Shown one piece after another: positions 11,141 to 22,828 of a DNA stretch of 64,000 nt. Each line of letters opens with the position of its first letter. Within the stretch, counting starts at the first letter, position 1. This DNA comes from Atherix ibis (taxonomy: Eukaryota > Arthropoda > Insecta > Diptera > Athericidae): NCBI GenBank assembly GCA_958298945.1, contig OY282609.1:41368954-41432953 (forward strand), read 5' to 3'. The notes below the pieces were generated by a model. The model saw only the letters and a list, made by a program, of their open reading frames with translations. It made no database searches and was not told the origin of the DNA. Both the position numbers and the translations under genes were made by a program.

Positions 11141-12790
11141 TGTTATGGTTTTTAAAGAAAAATTTTACGAGAAGAAAGTAATTTTCCTGGGTGTTGGAGA
11201 AAACGGGGAAGGTATTAAAATTTCGATTAAAATTTTATGAACGATAGTTTCTACAGGAGTATGGTCAATGACGACCACACTCAGAGAGCACATGTTTCAG
11301 CTAGCTTTATGGGCAAATTGTGGGAGGTTCGAAATTAGTGCTGAGATATGCTCCCACACCCACCATGAACAGAAAAATCATGCCAAAACATAAAGGGAAT
11401 AATGGAGACACCCGAGGGTGTTAATTTCTCCATGTGACGGGAAGGAAGAACCAAAAATAAAAAAAAACTAATAAGAAAAAAAAATTAAAAAACTAAAGGA
11501 AAACTGAAAAAAACTCAAAGAGTGAGAGGAATAGGGACTGACCCGGAAGGGGAAAAGATGGGAAGATGAAAATGGATAGGCGAGAAAAGGAAAAACTAAC
11601 AAAAAACTTCTATTTCTTAACAGAAAATAAAAGAAAAGAATATATAAAAAAACAGTCCTAAAAGGAGTCTAAAAGAAAAAAAATTGGTTAAGCCGACCGA
11701 CGACTCGGTTAGGAAAGCCTTAGATGGAAATGCTCTCCCTGGTCTGCCCCAACCATCCTATTGCAGTCCGCGGTCAAAATATAATTAAAGTTCATCTTTC
11801 CCATGATGAAGGCTGACATCACATCAAGCGGTTATTTCTAGCGTCGCCATCCACGTTTCCACCCTCGTCACCCAACGTAAATACATCCTTTTTTTAATGT
11901 TAATTTCATAATAATGATTAAAAAAAATATATATCAGAGAACAAAAACAAAATACTTAAATATGTGATTCTTTTTTTTTTTTTGATTATTATCGGAGGAA
12001 ACCTTAAGTTTTGCTCTTTATAGACACATTGGCATTCCCTCGGATCGTGTGTATTATTATTATTATTATTATTTATTTCAAATTTATTTGTACTATAATT
12101 TTTTTATTGCAAACTGTTACATTTTACCATTGATTAAAATTCCACAAATGTAATACACTTTTCACACAAAATTGCGGTCAGTCTGAAACAATATTTACGT
12201 ATTAAAATAAATATTTTTTTTTAAACACTTCATGTATATTTATATGTACGTGTATATATGCAAATGTGTATTATTTATTAAATATATAATTAATCATTTC
12301 ACTATTTGAATTTATATTTTATTATCCTTTTTTAAATATGTTATTATTAATTGCACACTTCAATCGTACCTAATGTTTTTGTATATTAATAATTACAACA
12401 AAAATAAAAATACGAAATATTTCATTTCATCAAATTTTGAGTGTGAATAAAATGAATGTATTTCGATTCTAGTATAATAAAGCGTTCGAAGACCACCCTG
12501 TGGCCTCACACCAAATCACTCCACGACTTAACACCGAATGAATCCCATTATCACCTGATACCGTCATAACGCCGACCCACTCGTATGCATTCTTACGCAC
12601 GATCTTATCGCGTGATCGTACGGTCGGTTTTACCCTTTGATTCGACGAAGCGTCATCGGATCATGGCATCTTCAGGCAGTAGTCCTACCTGAGGTAACAA
12701 ACTGGACGAAGATTCTATACATGGCCTTTGTGATTTGTGCGCCACATCTTTGGTAACGATCAAACCATCAATGCCATCGATAAGGTTGCA
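11141..12790 (-). repeat. 5' LTR of the gypsy element
   Basis: It begins TGTTATGGTT on the + strand beside the primer site and ends near 'gataaggttgca'. It is about 200 bp longer than the partner LTR because of AT-rich indels. Short ATT repeats occur near 12053-12072. Confidence 0.7.
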
Positions 12791-13622
12791 ATAAAATATG
12801 CTCCACTGGCTAGTCTGATGCAGCGTTTAAGAACTGCTTCCACACGGTCTAACTAATATTGTCAAAATTTTAGGCATTTTTCTCGAATCAACCATTTAAA
12901 TACCATACAATTGAAATATTATTTAGTAAATGTTTCAATATTTTTTAAAAATAAAAGTACAAATAATGTATTTTTTTTAATCTTATTTCAATTTAAATTT
13001 CAACTGAAATCTTTTCAATTTTTTATCATTATGGTAGAAACAACTCCGATTAAAACTGTAAACTGTATGGAGTCACTCACTTAAAGTTTAAAAGCCTTTA
13101 CATTATTATGGGAATGCGCAAAACTGTTTATCGTCGAATAAAAACTTGTTTTGTCTTTGCAGTTGTAGTTCATTTCAGTCTTTTGTTGACAACTGAAATA
13201 GAAATAAAGTACATTATTTGTATGTTTATTAAAAAATTAAATGGAATATCATTTATGAGTAATAAATTTCATTTCAATTGTATTTAATTATTTCATTTGA
13301 ACCAAATTCGTTAATTTTTGAGTTATTTTAATTTTCGTCGGAATAGTTTTCCTACTATTATGAAAACATGCATTTAGAAATAACAAAATAAAATGAAGAA
13401 ACACATACCAACAAAGGAAGCAATCAGTACCGGAGAAATTTACAATGCCAATTGTCGAAACAAGAATGACTCATGAACAAATATGCAATTTTTACCAAGC
13501 CGGTGCGTACTTTTATACGCAAATTTATTAATGTCAGTGGTTCCATTTAGTGCATGAAATAAATATTTGTGATATAAATGTCAACCGTTTAACACACAAG
13601 GCTCCACCCATAAAATCAGTTC
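12791..13622. other. AT-rich stretch without a gene
   Basis: No element or gene recognised. Confidence 0.5.
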
Positions 13623-13625
13623 TTA

Positions 13626-14022
13626 ACGGGTCCATACACAGACCAATTTGGTTAGACAACTGGTCGGTCAACCGGTTGGCTAACCACGCCACACACGTTC
13701 CAACTTCTTTCAAACCTTTCAAATATTTTTAGCTATGTTCGTCGAAAACGTCAAAAATTTTGTGTTCAGAAGAAGAATCAGAAGAATGCTTTGATGAGAA
13801 ACATGCAAACATATATTTTTTTTGACATCAGATCGTACAACTTACCCATACACAGTACAATTTGAGCTACCAACCAATGACCCCACCCATAAAAATCAAA
13901 ATTTTTGGATTTTCTTCCAACCAACTCACCAACCAATAGTTGGACAACTACCCCACACACGATACAATTTGAGAAGCTGGCCGACCAGTTGTCCAACCAA
14001 GTTGGTCTGCGTATGGGCCCGT
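13626..14022. mobile_element. Harbinger-like MITE (397 bp) with TTA target duplication
   Basis: Long imperfect terminal inverted repeats begin ACGGGYCCATACRCAGACCA and extend for about 40 bp. The element is flanked by TTA at 13623-13625 and 14023-14025. A 3-bp TWA duplication with such ends is typical of PIF/Harbinger MITEs. The overlapping short frames on both strands arise from the inverted repeats and are not genes. A truncated relative is at about 278-400. Confidence 0.7.
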
Positions 14023-14573
14023 TTAGGCCAGCAGGTGTAAACAAGGCATAAGACAGCAAAAGTTGTAGTTAAAATAAATATAAATTTTAATATAGCCTAT
14101 AGATATAAGTAGTCGAATAGAAACTATATGGAAACGGATTCACGTGAGACAACTCTCTATTGATAATTATATGCACTACCATCTATTGAGTATTATATGC
14201 ACTACTATGCTATATATTAATAACATACTTTATTTATAACAAAATATTGCCCGAAATAACTTTTAAAAATATCTTCAATTTATCTGCAATCAGCTTTATA
14301 AATAACCCATTTAGAATATATTAATTTACAAAAATTTGAATAGTCATAATTTTTTCGTGCTGTTATTTTATCTTAAATTTTTTGCAACGATCAATGCATT
14401 CTTCAAAATTATACTTTTATAATTTCAAGAATAATGCAAAAAATATTTTGCCTTATTCTTGAAATAGTGTGCGATAAATATTTTGCCTTATTCGTATCAT
14501 TGAATTTTCTAATATTTCTGCATAGGGATATAAATGACAGTACTGACTGGAACACATTTCCGACTGATGGTAG

Positions 14574-15215
14574 GAACCTTGGATTATAGAACTGGATAGG
14601 TCTCTACAAAGAAATTGAAAGAATACATTCGTAAGAACACACATATTTGCAAAATAATCTGTCTTGAAGAATAAAACTACAATATTTATGCAAATGTATT
14701 AATTTATACTGACTTGTTCGTAAACTATCGAAAATTTAATAAAACCGCACTTAAACTTTCACTTCGCGTTAAGTATCTAAATGTAAACAAAAGTGTGCAA
14801 GCATTTCGGAACGCCACCATTTCATGGAAAATGGCGTGTTTTAAAACTCTCCAAAAGTCTACTAAATTAAAACGCTTGATATTTGATTGATATATACAAA
14901 ATAAATAATAAACCTAAGATACAATTGCGTTTAATACCGGAACATTGTAAAAAAATAAGATGCGTTCTGTCGTGTTTAAATTATATTTTTGTTTGCAATA
15001 AGTGAATTTAAATGAATATAAATTATGCTTTTGCAATTTAATAAATTTCTATTACGAAAACTAGATATCAGTGGGTGTCATGTCTTCAGAAAGAACTCTA
15101 CACAAAAGTATGGAAGCATTACGATTTCTCGTCGCTTTTGTAATAATTTAGACAGAAAATTGAATAACATACATGAAAATTTAAAGTACGGGTCTATACA
15201 GGTATTCTTTAATCT
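14574..15215 (-). mobile_element. P-like DNA transposon, copy B (about 642 bp, internally deleted)
   Basis: Its left end ('cttggattatagaactggatagg', broken here into two parts: CTTGGATTATAGAACTGG then ATAGG) and its right end ('ctatacaggtattctttaatct') match the ends of copies A and C. The subterminal sequence 14730-15210 aligns with copies A and C throughout. It lies in the same direction as copy C. A candidate 8-bp duplication GATGGTAG is found at 14566-14573 and 15216-15223. It assumes four extra bases at the left tip and three lost at the right tip. No THAP exon remains. Confidence 0.7.
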
Positions 15216-15223
15216 GATGGTAG

Positions 15224-17199
15224 ATACACACTTCCGAATGAAACTGAAAACTGAACTACAAATACTTTTAAAAATTAACGAATTTTGTCCAAATTAACCA
15301 ATCACTTACCTTATTTCATTTTAAATTAAACAGTCAAAAACCCTGCCACATAACAGAACATTGGAAAGTATGGCAGTCTTGTACTACAACTTTAAAATCC
15401 AAAAAAAATCTATTGCGACAATAATATAATTGGATAACACTATGCATTTTCATTTAACACCATGAAGTTTTTAAGATTTTGGCAAGCCTGACTGGATGTT
15501 GATTTCAGTTTCAATATTTCCTTCAATTTATTTTATAAGTACCAAGCCAATTCTGAACGTTTTACTAAGTTCACTGTGTCGGCATATATTTGATAAAGAG
15601 ATGCGACACTTATTAATAATTATTCGCTCATTTCTCTCGTACGGCAAGTCCTGTTGTTCAAATGAAATTTTCTTTTCTATTATATTTATGTGCTGTGTTG
15701 AAACTCTATTTAATAATTCCAAATATAGAAAAAAATTAGGTACACATTTCTGAAAAGGCAGATTTTATCTGAGCAGCTCCAATTCCGTTGAATTAAAGCC
15801 CGTGTTAAGAAATCATGCTTCTGAAGGTGACATATTTCAGCACAATTCGAAATCAATTTGAAATTAATTTACAGGATTTTCAAATTAATGCTTATTTAAA
15901 AATATAAGTAAAGAAATTAGTATTATATTTGGAAAATATATAATATATTATTTAATTTAAAAATAAAATAAATTCAATAATATTCTTAATAGTTTGTAGT
16001 TGTAATAACTCAGTTAGAGTATATAATTATTGAAAATATAATACAAATAAAATTCAATTAGAAATAGCAGGCTTAATTTCAGTTGTTTTCGCAAGTATTG
16101 TGCAATTCAAAAGAATATGAGCAAATGAAATACTGATCAGTAAATTATTAGGTTCGCAGTATATTAGGGAGGAAAATTTCTTTTAGCTTTGCAATGAATG
16201 TAAAATTTAAATATTTTGTTATATATATAATGTATAAAATTTTTAGCATGTTTGCAAGTCTTTTGTTTAGAGGCATTATCTTATGTGTAATTCAATAATA
16301 AATCATAATTTTATGATTTCAAATTATTATTTATGCTTTCTAGTTTACATGTCTATCGCAAATAAACTAGATGTCACCCCAGTTCGCAGTGCTTTTATAT
16401 TTTACTACATTTAGCCTTTAACATACACTACGCGATATTTGCTTATTGTTTGAGTTACGAAAAAAGCTTTTTAATGTTCTTATTATGGCAAATGTAGCAG
16501 CTAAGAAAATCCTACGAAAATTACGTTTTTTTATAGATTTTTTTTAAATGTGATAAAATAGAACATAGAAATTCCTTTATTATTATATCCTCATTTTAAT
16601 TTTTATTGTGTTTAAAAAAAATTAATAATTATTTAAATAGTGGGCCGCGACAAAACCGTAATTCAGTAAGCGACGACAGCATAAATTATTGTCTTAAGAA
16701 AACAAGATTATTACAGTCATGGAATGGCCAGTGTGGAACAGATTATTATTCTAAAGCAGATTCATTATGAAAGGAAGTTTTATCAGGAGCATTAAATTCA
16801 ATTGCAATGGCAAAATAAATTGGGCAAAAGGGTATGTATTGAAATCGTCAAATAGTTTATTCGACAAACTTCGAAATAACGGCGTAACAAATTAATAAGG
16901 AAAACACATTTACAATGACAGCATAGATGTGCATTATCACTACAATTAAAAAACTTAGCGGTAATCAAGTGTACATACAATAAATATATGTTGCATCCAG
17001 AAATTTATACATTTTGAATATACAAATTATGGCATTTTTGCTACACGAAACATACATATGAATTTCCTTTGGAACTATATTCGTGATATAGTGGGTGTTA
17101 TTTTAAAATTTATCAGCCTAACATTATAAGTCATGTTATCAATTTAGGATAATATCAAAAGATATGAGAAAGGTTAATTAATTTAGAAATTATGAACTT
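15224..17199. other. AT-rich stretch without a recognised gene
   Basis: Overlapping frames of 64 and 85 codons at 15496-15753 lie on opposite strands and match nothing I know. No splice-consistent gene or transposon was found. Confidence 0.45.
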
Positions 17200-17780
17200 T
17201 AGGTTACAGAGGAGTATGGTTAATTACAATCGAAATCAAAAACTACCTGTAGTTTGCAGTTCCATGCTGGTCACCGGCTTTATGGTTGTAGTATGTAGGG
17301 AATGGGGAGGGGGTTTCGATGGTAAAAGGTACGCGCATAACTAAATCAAATTATAATAAAATAAATATGTTGGTGACACCAAAGGTGTTGGTTTCTCAAA
17401 GGGAGGAGAAACATAGAATGACAGAAAGGAGGAATTTTTAATCTAAATATAAATAAGAAAGATAAAATAAAAAGAAGTAAGGCCGTAGAGAAAAGTAATA
17501 AGGAATGAATGGGGTATAAAATTTGCGCAACAGAGAAAATTTGAATAGAAAAAAATATTGATAATAAAAATTATGCTTAAAAATTAAAAAAATAAACCCA
17601 CAATAAGAGACCAAAAAAATTAAGAAGAAAAGAGAAATAAGAAGTAAACCGGCGAATATTGTGGAAGAGAGCTGTACGAGTTTCTCTCCCTGACTATTTA
17701 CTACCCATGGCAGTTCCATTTAATTGAAATATCTAGAGTGGCCAGACTGTGAACTCTAGGCGAGGAGGAATTCTAAATAA
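17200..17780 (+). mobile_element. Diverged LTR fragment, gypsy family of 5530-12790
   Basis: It shares 'acagaggagtatggttaa', 'gtgacaccaaaggtgttgg', the purine-rich run and the 'gaggaggaattctaaataaa' end with the other LTR relics (3760, 5530, 11141, 55240, 59185). The 93-codon - strand frame at 17438-17719 is a low-complexity antisense frame over the purine-rich run. Confidence 0.45.
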
Positions 17781-18297
17781 AGATACAAATTTTTTATTCA
17801 TATTTTAAACTATTGTATCTTAAGATATTTTACATAATTATGATTAGTTATTGCTATATATATGTTTATTTATTAATGTACGTTTTATGAAATTTAGTAT
17901 ATATATCTAATATATAAAATTCTCGTGTCACAGTTTTCGTTCCCATACTCCTCCGAAACGGCTTGACCGATTCTCATGAAATTTTGTGAGCGTATTGAGT
18001 AGGTCTGAGAATCGGCCAACATCTATTTTTCATCCCCCTAAATGTTAGGGGTAGTCCACCCCTGAATTTTTATTTTTATTTTTTAGACAAAATTTTTAGT
18101 TTCTATTTTTTTATGATACAACATACAAAAATACATACAATCCTTAATTTTTACCCTTCAACGATCAACCCTCATTTTTTAATAGCCATTTTAGTAATTT
18201 AATCATTTTTTATCTCCGGTCGAAAACTGATCAATCGTCATTTAATTAGTTAACCTCGCCAGATGTCTTCAGGTGTCACTTCTGACCCAGTAAACAG

Positions 18298-19175
18298 CAC
18301 GGAGTAGGGATGAGAACGAAGCCGGTCTGCTTTCTTTCTCACTCCCTACACAGTTGTCGGCCATCATTATTGTTTATACATCAAGTGTAGTAGTAACGTT
18401 GACAATTATTATTTTGCTATCTCAGTGTGCCGGTCTCCTTTCTTTCTCACTCCCTACACAGTTGTCGGCCATCATTATTGTTTATACATCAAGTGTAGTA
18501 GTAACGTTGACAATTATCATTTTGCTATCTCAGTGTAACTCTCATATAAACTTTTAATCATTCCTATTTTATCAATAATAATTAAATTATCAATTTTGAG
18601 TGTATTTTGCACGATTAGTTTATCAAGTGATTTTATAACCACAAAAGTACTCAACACGTGACACGAGCTTCCAATAACAACGGATTTTGTGTTGTAAGTA
18701 TACTTTTTTTTATTTATATCGAAAATGTTGTTGATCTTATGAAAATCTTAATTCACGGAGTAGGGATGAGAACGAAGCCGGTCTCCTTTCTTTCTCACTC
18801 CCTACACAGTTGTCGGCCATCATTATTGTTTATACATCAAGTGTAGTAGTAACGTTGACAATTATTATTTTGCTATCTCAGTGTGCCGGTCTCCTTTCTT
18901 TCTCACTCCCTACACAGTTGTCGGCCATCATTATTGTTTATACATCAAGTGTAGTAGTAACGTTGACAATTATCATTTTGCTATCTCAGTGTAACTCTCA
19001 TATAAACTTTTAATCATTCCTATTTTATCAATAATAATTAAATTATCAATTTTGAGTGTATTTTGCACGATTAGTTTATCAAGTGATTTTATAACCACAA
19101 AAGTACTCAACACGTGACACGAGCTTCCAATAACAACGGATTTTATATCGAAAATGTTGTTGATCTTATGAAAAT
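18298..19175 (+). repeat. 456-bp tandem duplication with internal 108-bp doublets in the Helitron leader
   Basis: The segment starting 'cacggagtagggatgagaac' at 18298 recurs at 18754. Inside each copy a 108-bp unit beginning 'gccggtct' occurs twice (18321, 18429; 18777, 18885). Copies are nearly identical, apart from a 27-nt segment (about 18689-18715) present only in the first. The repeated 67-codon frames at 18354 and 18810 follow from this duplication and are not evidence of a gene. Confidence 0.9.
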
Positions 19176-19512
19176 GTAATTTTAATTTAATTTTATTAAA
19201 AAAATGTAATTGAACAATTAAGATTTTCATAGTTTCCAAAAATTCAATCATTATGAATCTTTATTTTGAAATGTCAATGGAAATATTGGTTGTATGAAAA
19301 AATTATAAGAGACAATGTTTTCATAAAATTTAATTTTTTACTTTTGTTTGAAAAATTTTTCCATAAAACTTATATTTTTGTTAAACTTTCATAAATTAAA
19401 ACTAATCATTTCAAAACTGTGGCAAAAATCCTGGCCCTAATTATACTTTTAACATTTTTCATCATTAAGTAATTTCAATAATTCTATTTATGTGTGTTTT
19501 GTACAGTGAGCA

Positions 19513-22188
19513 ATGCCAAGAAAACGCAAAGGGGCTGATTTGAGCCGTAATACAAGTAAGTCTCGAAACTTGCGAAATAGAAGATCCGAAAGAAACGAAG
19601 AAGAAATCCAGCAACAAAATACTGATGCACGTGTCAGAATGGCGCAATTGCATCAAGAAGAGCCAGACGATACACGAGCTGAACGCAATGAAGTCAGAAG
19701 ATTAGAACAACGACAATCACGCCGTTTCACAGTCAATAGACGCAGAACAAATGACCAACAACGACAACAGGTACATCGAGCATTTATATCTGATTCGTTC
19801 CTGCGTCTAGCATTCCAGTATGAGCCCGATATTGAATATTATGCTCATTCAAAAGTGGTAATTGGTGCTATGGACAAGGAATGTCCGCATTGTCATGCTC
19901 TAAAATTCAAAAATGAGCCAGCTGGGATGTGTTGCGCGTCAGGAAAAGTGCAACTACCTGAAATTGAAACACCACCTGAACCATTGAACGGCTTACTTAT
20001 CGGCACGGATCCAGATTCTAACGTGCTCCTGAAGTCAATTCGAAGATTCAATTCATGCTTTCAAATGACATCGTTCGGTGCAACAGAAATAGTTCGAAAT
20101 ACTAATGCAAATGCTCAACAATTCAATTCTACATTCAAAATCAGAGGCCAAGTTTATCATAAAATGGGCTCACTGCTGCCAATGCCAAACGAACCACATA
20201 AATTTTTACAAATCTACTTTATGGGCGGCGAGGATTCCGGAAACGCACTTGCCAATCGCGTGAATGCACGTTGTGATTATAATAACCTTGATTCACTTTA
20301 TGCCAGGCGCATCGTCAGTGAGCTAGATGCTCTTTTGAACGAGCACAACGAGTTGTTGAAAATATTCAAATCACATATGCACCAATTACAAAGCGATAAT
20401 CACGCTATCGTCATTAATCCTGATAAAACACCAGCTGGAGAGCATATTCGTAGATTCAATGCACCCGTTGTTGATGATGTTGCTGGAATCATGGTTGGCG
20501 ATTGTACAGCTGCACGAGAAATTGTGATTCGTAGAAGAAATAATAATCTTCAGTTCATTGCTGACACACATCGTTCATATGACGCTCTCCAATATCCGCT
20601 AATATTTTGGAAGGGACAAGACGGATATTGCATAAACATAAAACAACGAGATCCCGTATCAGGTACTTCATTGATTATTAATTTGATCATTAATCATTTA
20701 ACAAAACAATTAAATTATTGAACGTAATAAATTTAAATTAATTTTTATGAATAAATTACAGGAGCTGAAACAAACAAGAACGTTAGCTCAAAGGATTATT
20801 ATGCGTACCGATTAATGATTAGACGTGGCCTGGACAACGTCATTTTACGATGTCGTGAGCTTTGTCAACAATTCATGGTCGACATGTACGCGAAGATTGA
20901 GAGCGAACGACTACGATACTTACGATATAATCAACAAAAGCTGCGCGCGGAAGAGTACATTCATTTGCGAGACGCTATCAACAACAACGCCGACGTCGCC
21001 GAAATTGGTAACCATGTCATTTTACCATCATCGTACGTAGGCAGTCCACGTCATATGCAAGAATATATACAGGATGCTCTGACTTTCGTGCGCGAATATG
21101 GACGACCATGTTTATTTATCACGTTCACATGTAATCCAAAATGGCCAGAGATTACATCTTTGCTACTGCCTGGCCAAAATGCAATACATCGCCATGACAT
21201 TACAGCACGTGTGTTCAGACAAAAGTTGAAGTCTTTAATAAGTTTCATTACTAAATCACATGTATTCGGTCCCACACGTTGCTGGATGTATTCGGTTGAG
21301 TGGCAAAAGCGAGGATTACCTCATGCACACATTTTGGTTTGGTTCATCGACAAAATCCGTCCTGAAGAAATCGATAGTATCATTTCTGCTGAAATTCCAG
21401 ATCCATCCACTGACCAACTGCTGTTTGATATTGTTACAACAAACATGATTCATGGTCCATGTGGTACTCTTAATAGTTCATCGCCTTGCATGGCTGATGG
21501 AAAATGTACTAAAAATTTCCCTAAAGATTTTACCAATGATACGGTCACAAATGTCGACGGATACCCAATATATCGTCGAAGAAATCCTGAAAATGGCGGA
21601 CAATCATTTATTAAAAATATCATCAACACAGACATTGATATTGACAATCGTTGGGTGGTGCCATATTCGCCTCTGCTGAGCAAGACATATAATGCTCATA
21701 TTAATGTTGAGTTCTGCAGTTCTGTGAAGAGCATCAAATACATTTGCAAGTATGTCCATAAAGGCAGTGATATGGCTGTGTTTAGAGTGGAAAATACTAA
21801 TGTGAATGCTCCTCCAATGAATAAAAACGATGAAATAACGCTCTACCAAATTGGTCGGTACATCAGCTCCAATGAAGCTGCTTGGCGTATCTTTGGTTTT
21901 CCAATTCATGAACGGGATCCAGCAGTTGTTCAGTTAGCCATCCATCTTGAAAACGGTCAGCGTGTATTTTTCACGAACGAGACAGCGATTGATCGTGCAA
22001 TAAATCCACCTAAAACTACACTCACTGCATTTTTTGAATTGTGTAATCGTGCGGATGATTTTGGTGCCTTTGCACGAACATTACTCTATTCACAAGTACC
22101 ACGCTATTTCACATGGACTCAAACAAAAACATGGATGCCCCGCAAGCAAGGCTCACCAGTTGCTGCATGTCTCAATTTATTCTACTAA
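19513..22188 (+). CDS. Helitron Rep (HUH endonuclease) protein, two exons, truncated
   Basis: Exon 1 (19513-20662) and exon 2 (20762-22188) join in frame across a 99-bp GT-AG intron to give an 858-residue open frame beginning MPRKRKG. The N-terminus is basic and charged, followed by a cysteine-rich patch (CPHCHALKF near residue 123). The Rep domain in the second half carries the metal-binding HUH motif in GLPHAHILVWF (His 571 and 573) and the paired tyrosines of KYICKYVHKG (Tyr 710 and 714), which cut and join DNA in rolling-circle transposition. Both catalytic motifs are intact. The protein ends about where Rep should lead into the Pif1 helicase; the last residues look like read-out into flanking DNA. 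The start at 19513 is the first methionine before homologous sequence. The long clean frame suggests a fairly recent insertion. Confidence 0.85.
20663..20761 (+). other. Intron in Helitron Rep gene
   Basis: The donor is AG|GTACTT and the acceptor TTACAG|GAG. Removal restores the reading frame exactly (..DPVSG then AETNKN). The intron is AT-rich and 99 bp long, a normal fly size. Confidence 0.75.
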
Positions 22189-22782
22189 CTGAATCACATT
22201 TAACGCAACTAACGGTTATTTTGCTACATTAAATCAAAAATTAATTAATAGTTATATGAACACAATTTCCATTTCTTTATACATTTTTTAAAAAAGATGC
22301 TTAAGAAGAAAAAAAATGATAGCCGTTCGAAAATGTGTCCCAATCGGCCGAACGTTCGAAGTCAATGATAAGAAGTTAAATTGGCTGACTTGCGGTCATG
22401 TAATCTATGGATATGATATAGAGAATTAATATGCTCATTTAACTGAATAGTAAATTGCATTATTTTCAATAAAAATAAATATTGTCAAATATAAACTATT
22501 AAAAAAAGTTGAAATATATATTCCTTCTGAAAAAGAATTTGCATTTTTGGATTATTCTACTTATATGTACAAACTTATTCATTTTATTTTAAATTTCAGA
22601 TCATTTATAAGTATTTATTTGATGCAGCGGCTGCAGTTTTAACTACTGAAAGTACACATATTAATCTTAATAATTTAGTATCGGAGATATCTATAGCAAA
22701 TTAAAGTACTGATTCAGTAACGCCAAACAGCTCTGCTCCAAATATAAAATCTATAAGTCTAAACAAATTAACAGGTGTTCAA
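22189..22782. other. Region upstream of the TMEM268-like start; possible 5' exon
   Basis: A good acceptor (tttcag ending 22599) opens a frame that runs in phase into the coding start at 22783. It is serine-, threonine- and asparagine-rich, as coding N-termini often are, but TAA at 22702-22704 interrupts it. It may be 5' UTR, or an N-terminal extension broken in this genome. Earlier sequence (22189-22600) is AT-rich with nothing recognised. Confidence 0.4.
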
Positions 22783-22828
22783 ATGAGCACAATAGAATTA
22801 ACAACTACGCAAAGCAATGTTGGATTTG
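22783..22828 (+). CDS. TMEM268: TMEM268-like exon 1 (coding part)
   Basis: It starts ATG AGC ACA ATA (MSTIEL) and ends one base into a codon at a GGATTTG|GTAATG donor. The start is chosen because an in-frame stop lies upstream at 22702. The start context 'caaatgagc' is acceptable for a fly. Confidence 0.65.

Larger units (their letters stand above)
5530..12790 (-). mobile_element. Gypsy-type LTR retrotransposon, decayed, on the - strand
   Basis: Two related long terminal segments (about 5530-6975 and 11141-12790) flank about 4.2 kb of internal sequence. On the - strand the order is LTR, primer site (11116-11138), gag-like frames (about 10000-8720), protease and reverse transcriptase (about 8450-7950), RNase H (about 7850-7440), a short integrase tail (about 7400-7200), then LTR. 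This is the order expected of the Ty3/gypsy group. The two LTRs differ by many substitutions and indels, so the insertion is old. A candidate 5-bp duplication ATATG (5525-5529 and 12796-12800) is weak, because it requires the LTR to end after ATAAA. Confidence 0.75.
17906..22188 (+). mobile_element. Helitron, 5' end intact, 3' truncated
   Basis: The element starts with TC at 17906, following an A, as expected for Helitron insertion between A and T. It is followed by 'ctcgtgtcacagttttcg' and 'cctccgaaacggcttgaccg', a subterminal wording common at Helitron 5' ends in flies. It carries a long leader with a 456-bp duplication and a Rep gene. The homology ends abruptly near 22165. No Pif1-type helicase part and no 3' hairpin with CTRR end was found, so this copy cannot be autonomous. 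It lies about 600 bp upstream of the first recognised TMEM268 exon. Confidence 0.8.

Noticed and set aside
13534..14059. Overlapping frames of 60-93 codons on both strands
   Set aside because: They fall in the inverted repeats of a MITE; open frames on both strands reflect the repeat structure.
18354..19013. Two identical 67-codon frames with membrane-like sequence
   Set aside because: They arise from a duplicated non-coding leader block of the Helitron and themselves contain the 108-bp repeat; there is no independent sign of coding.
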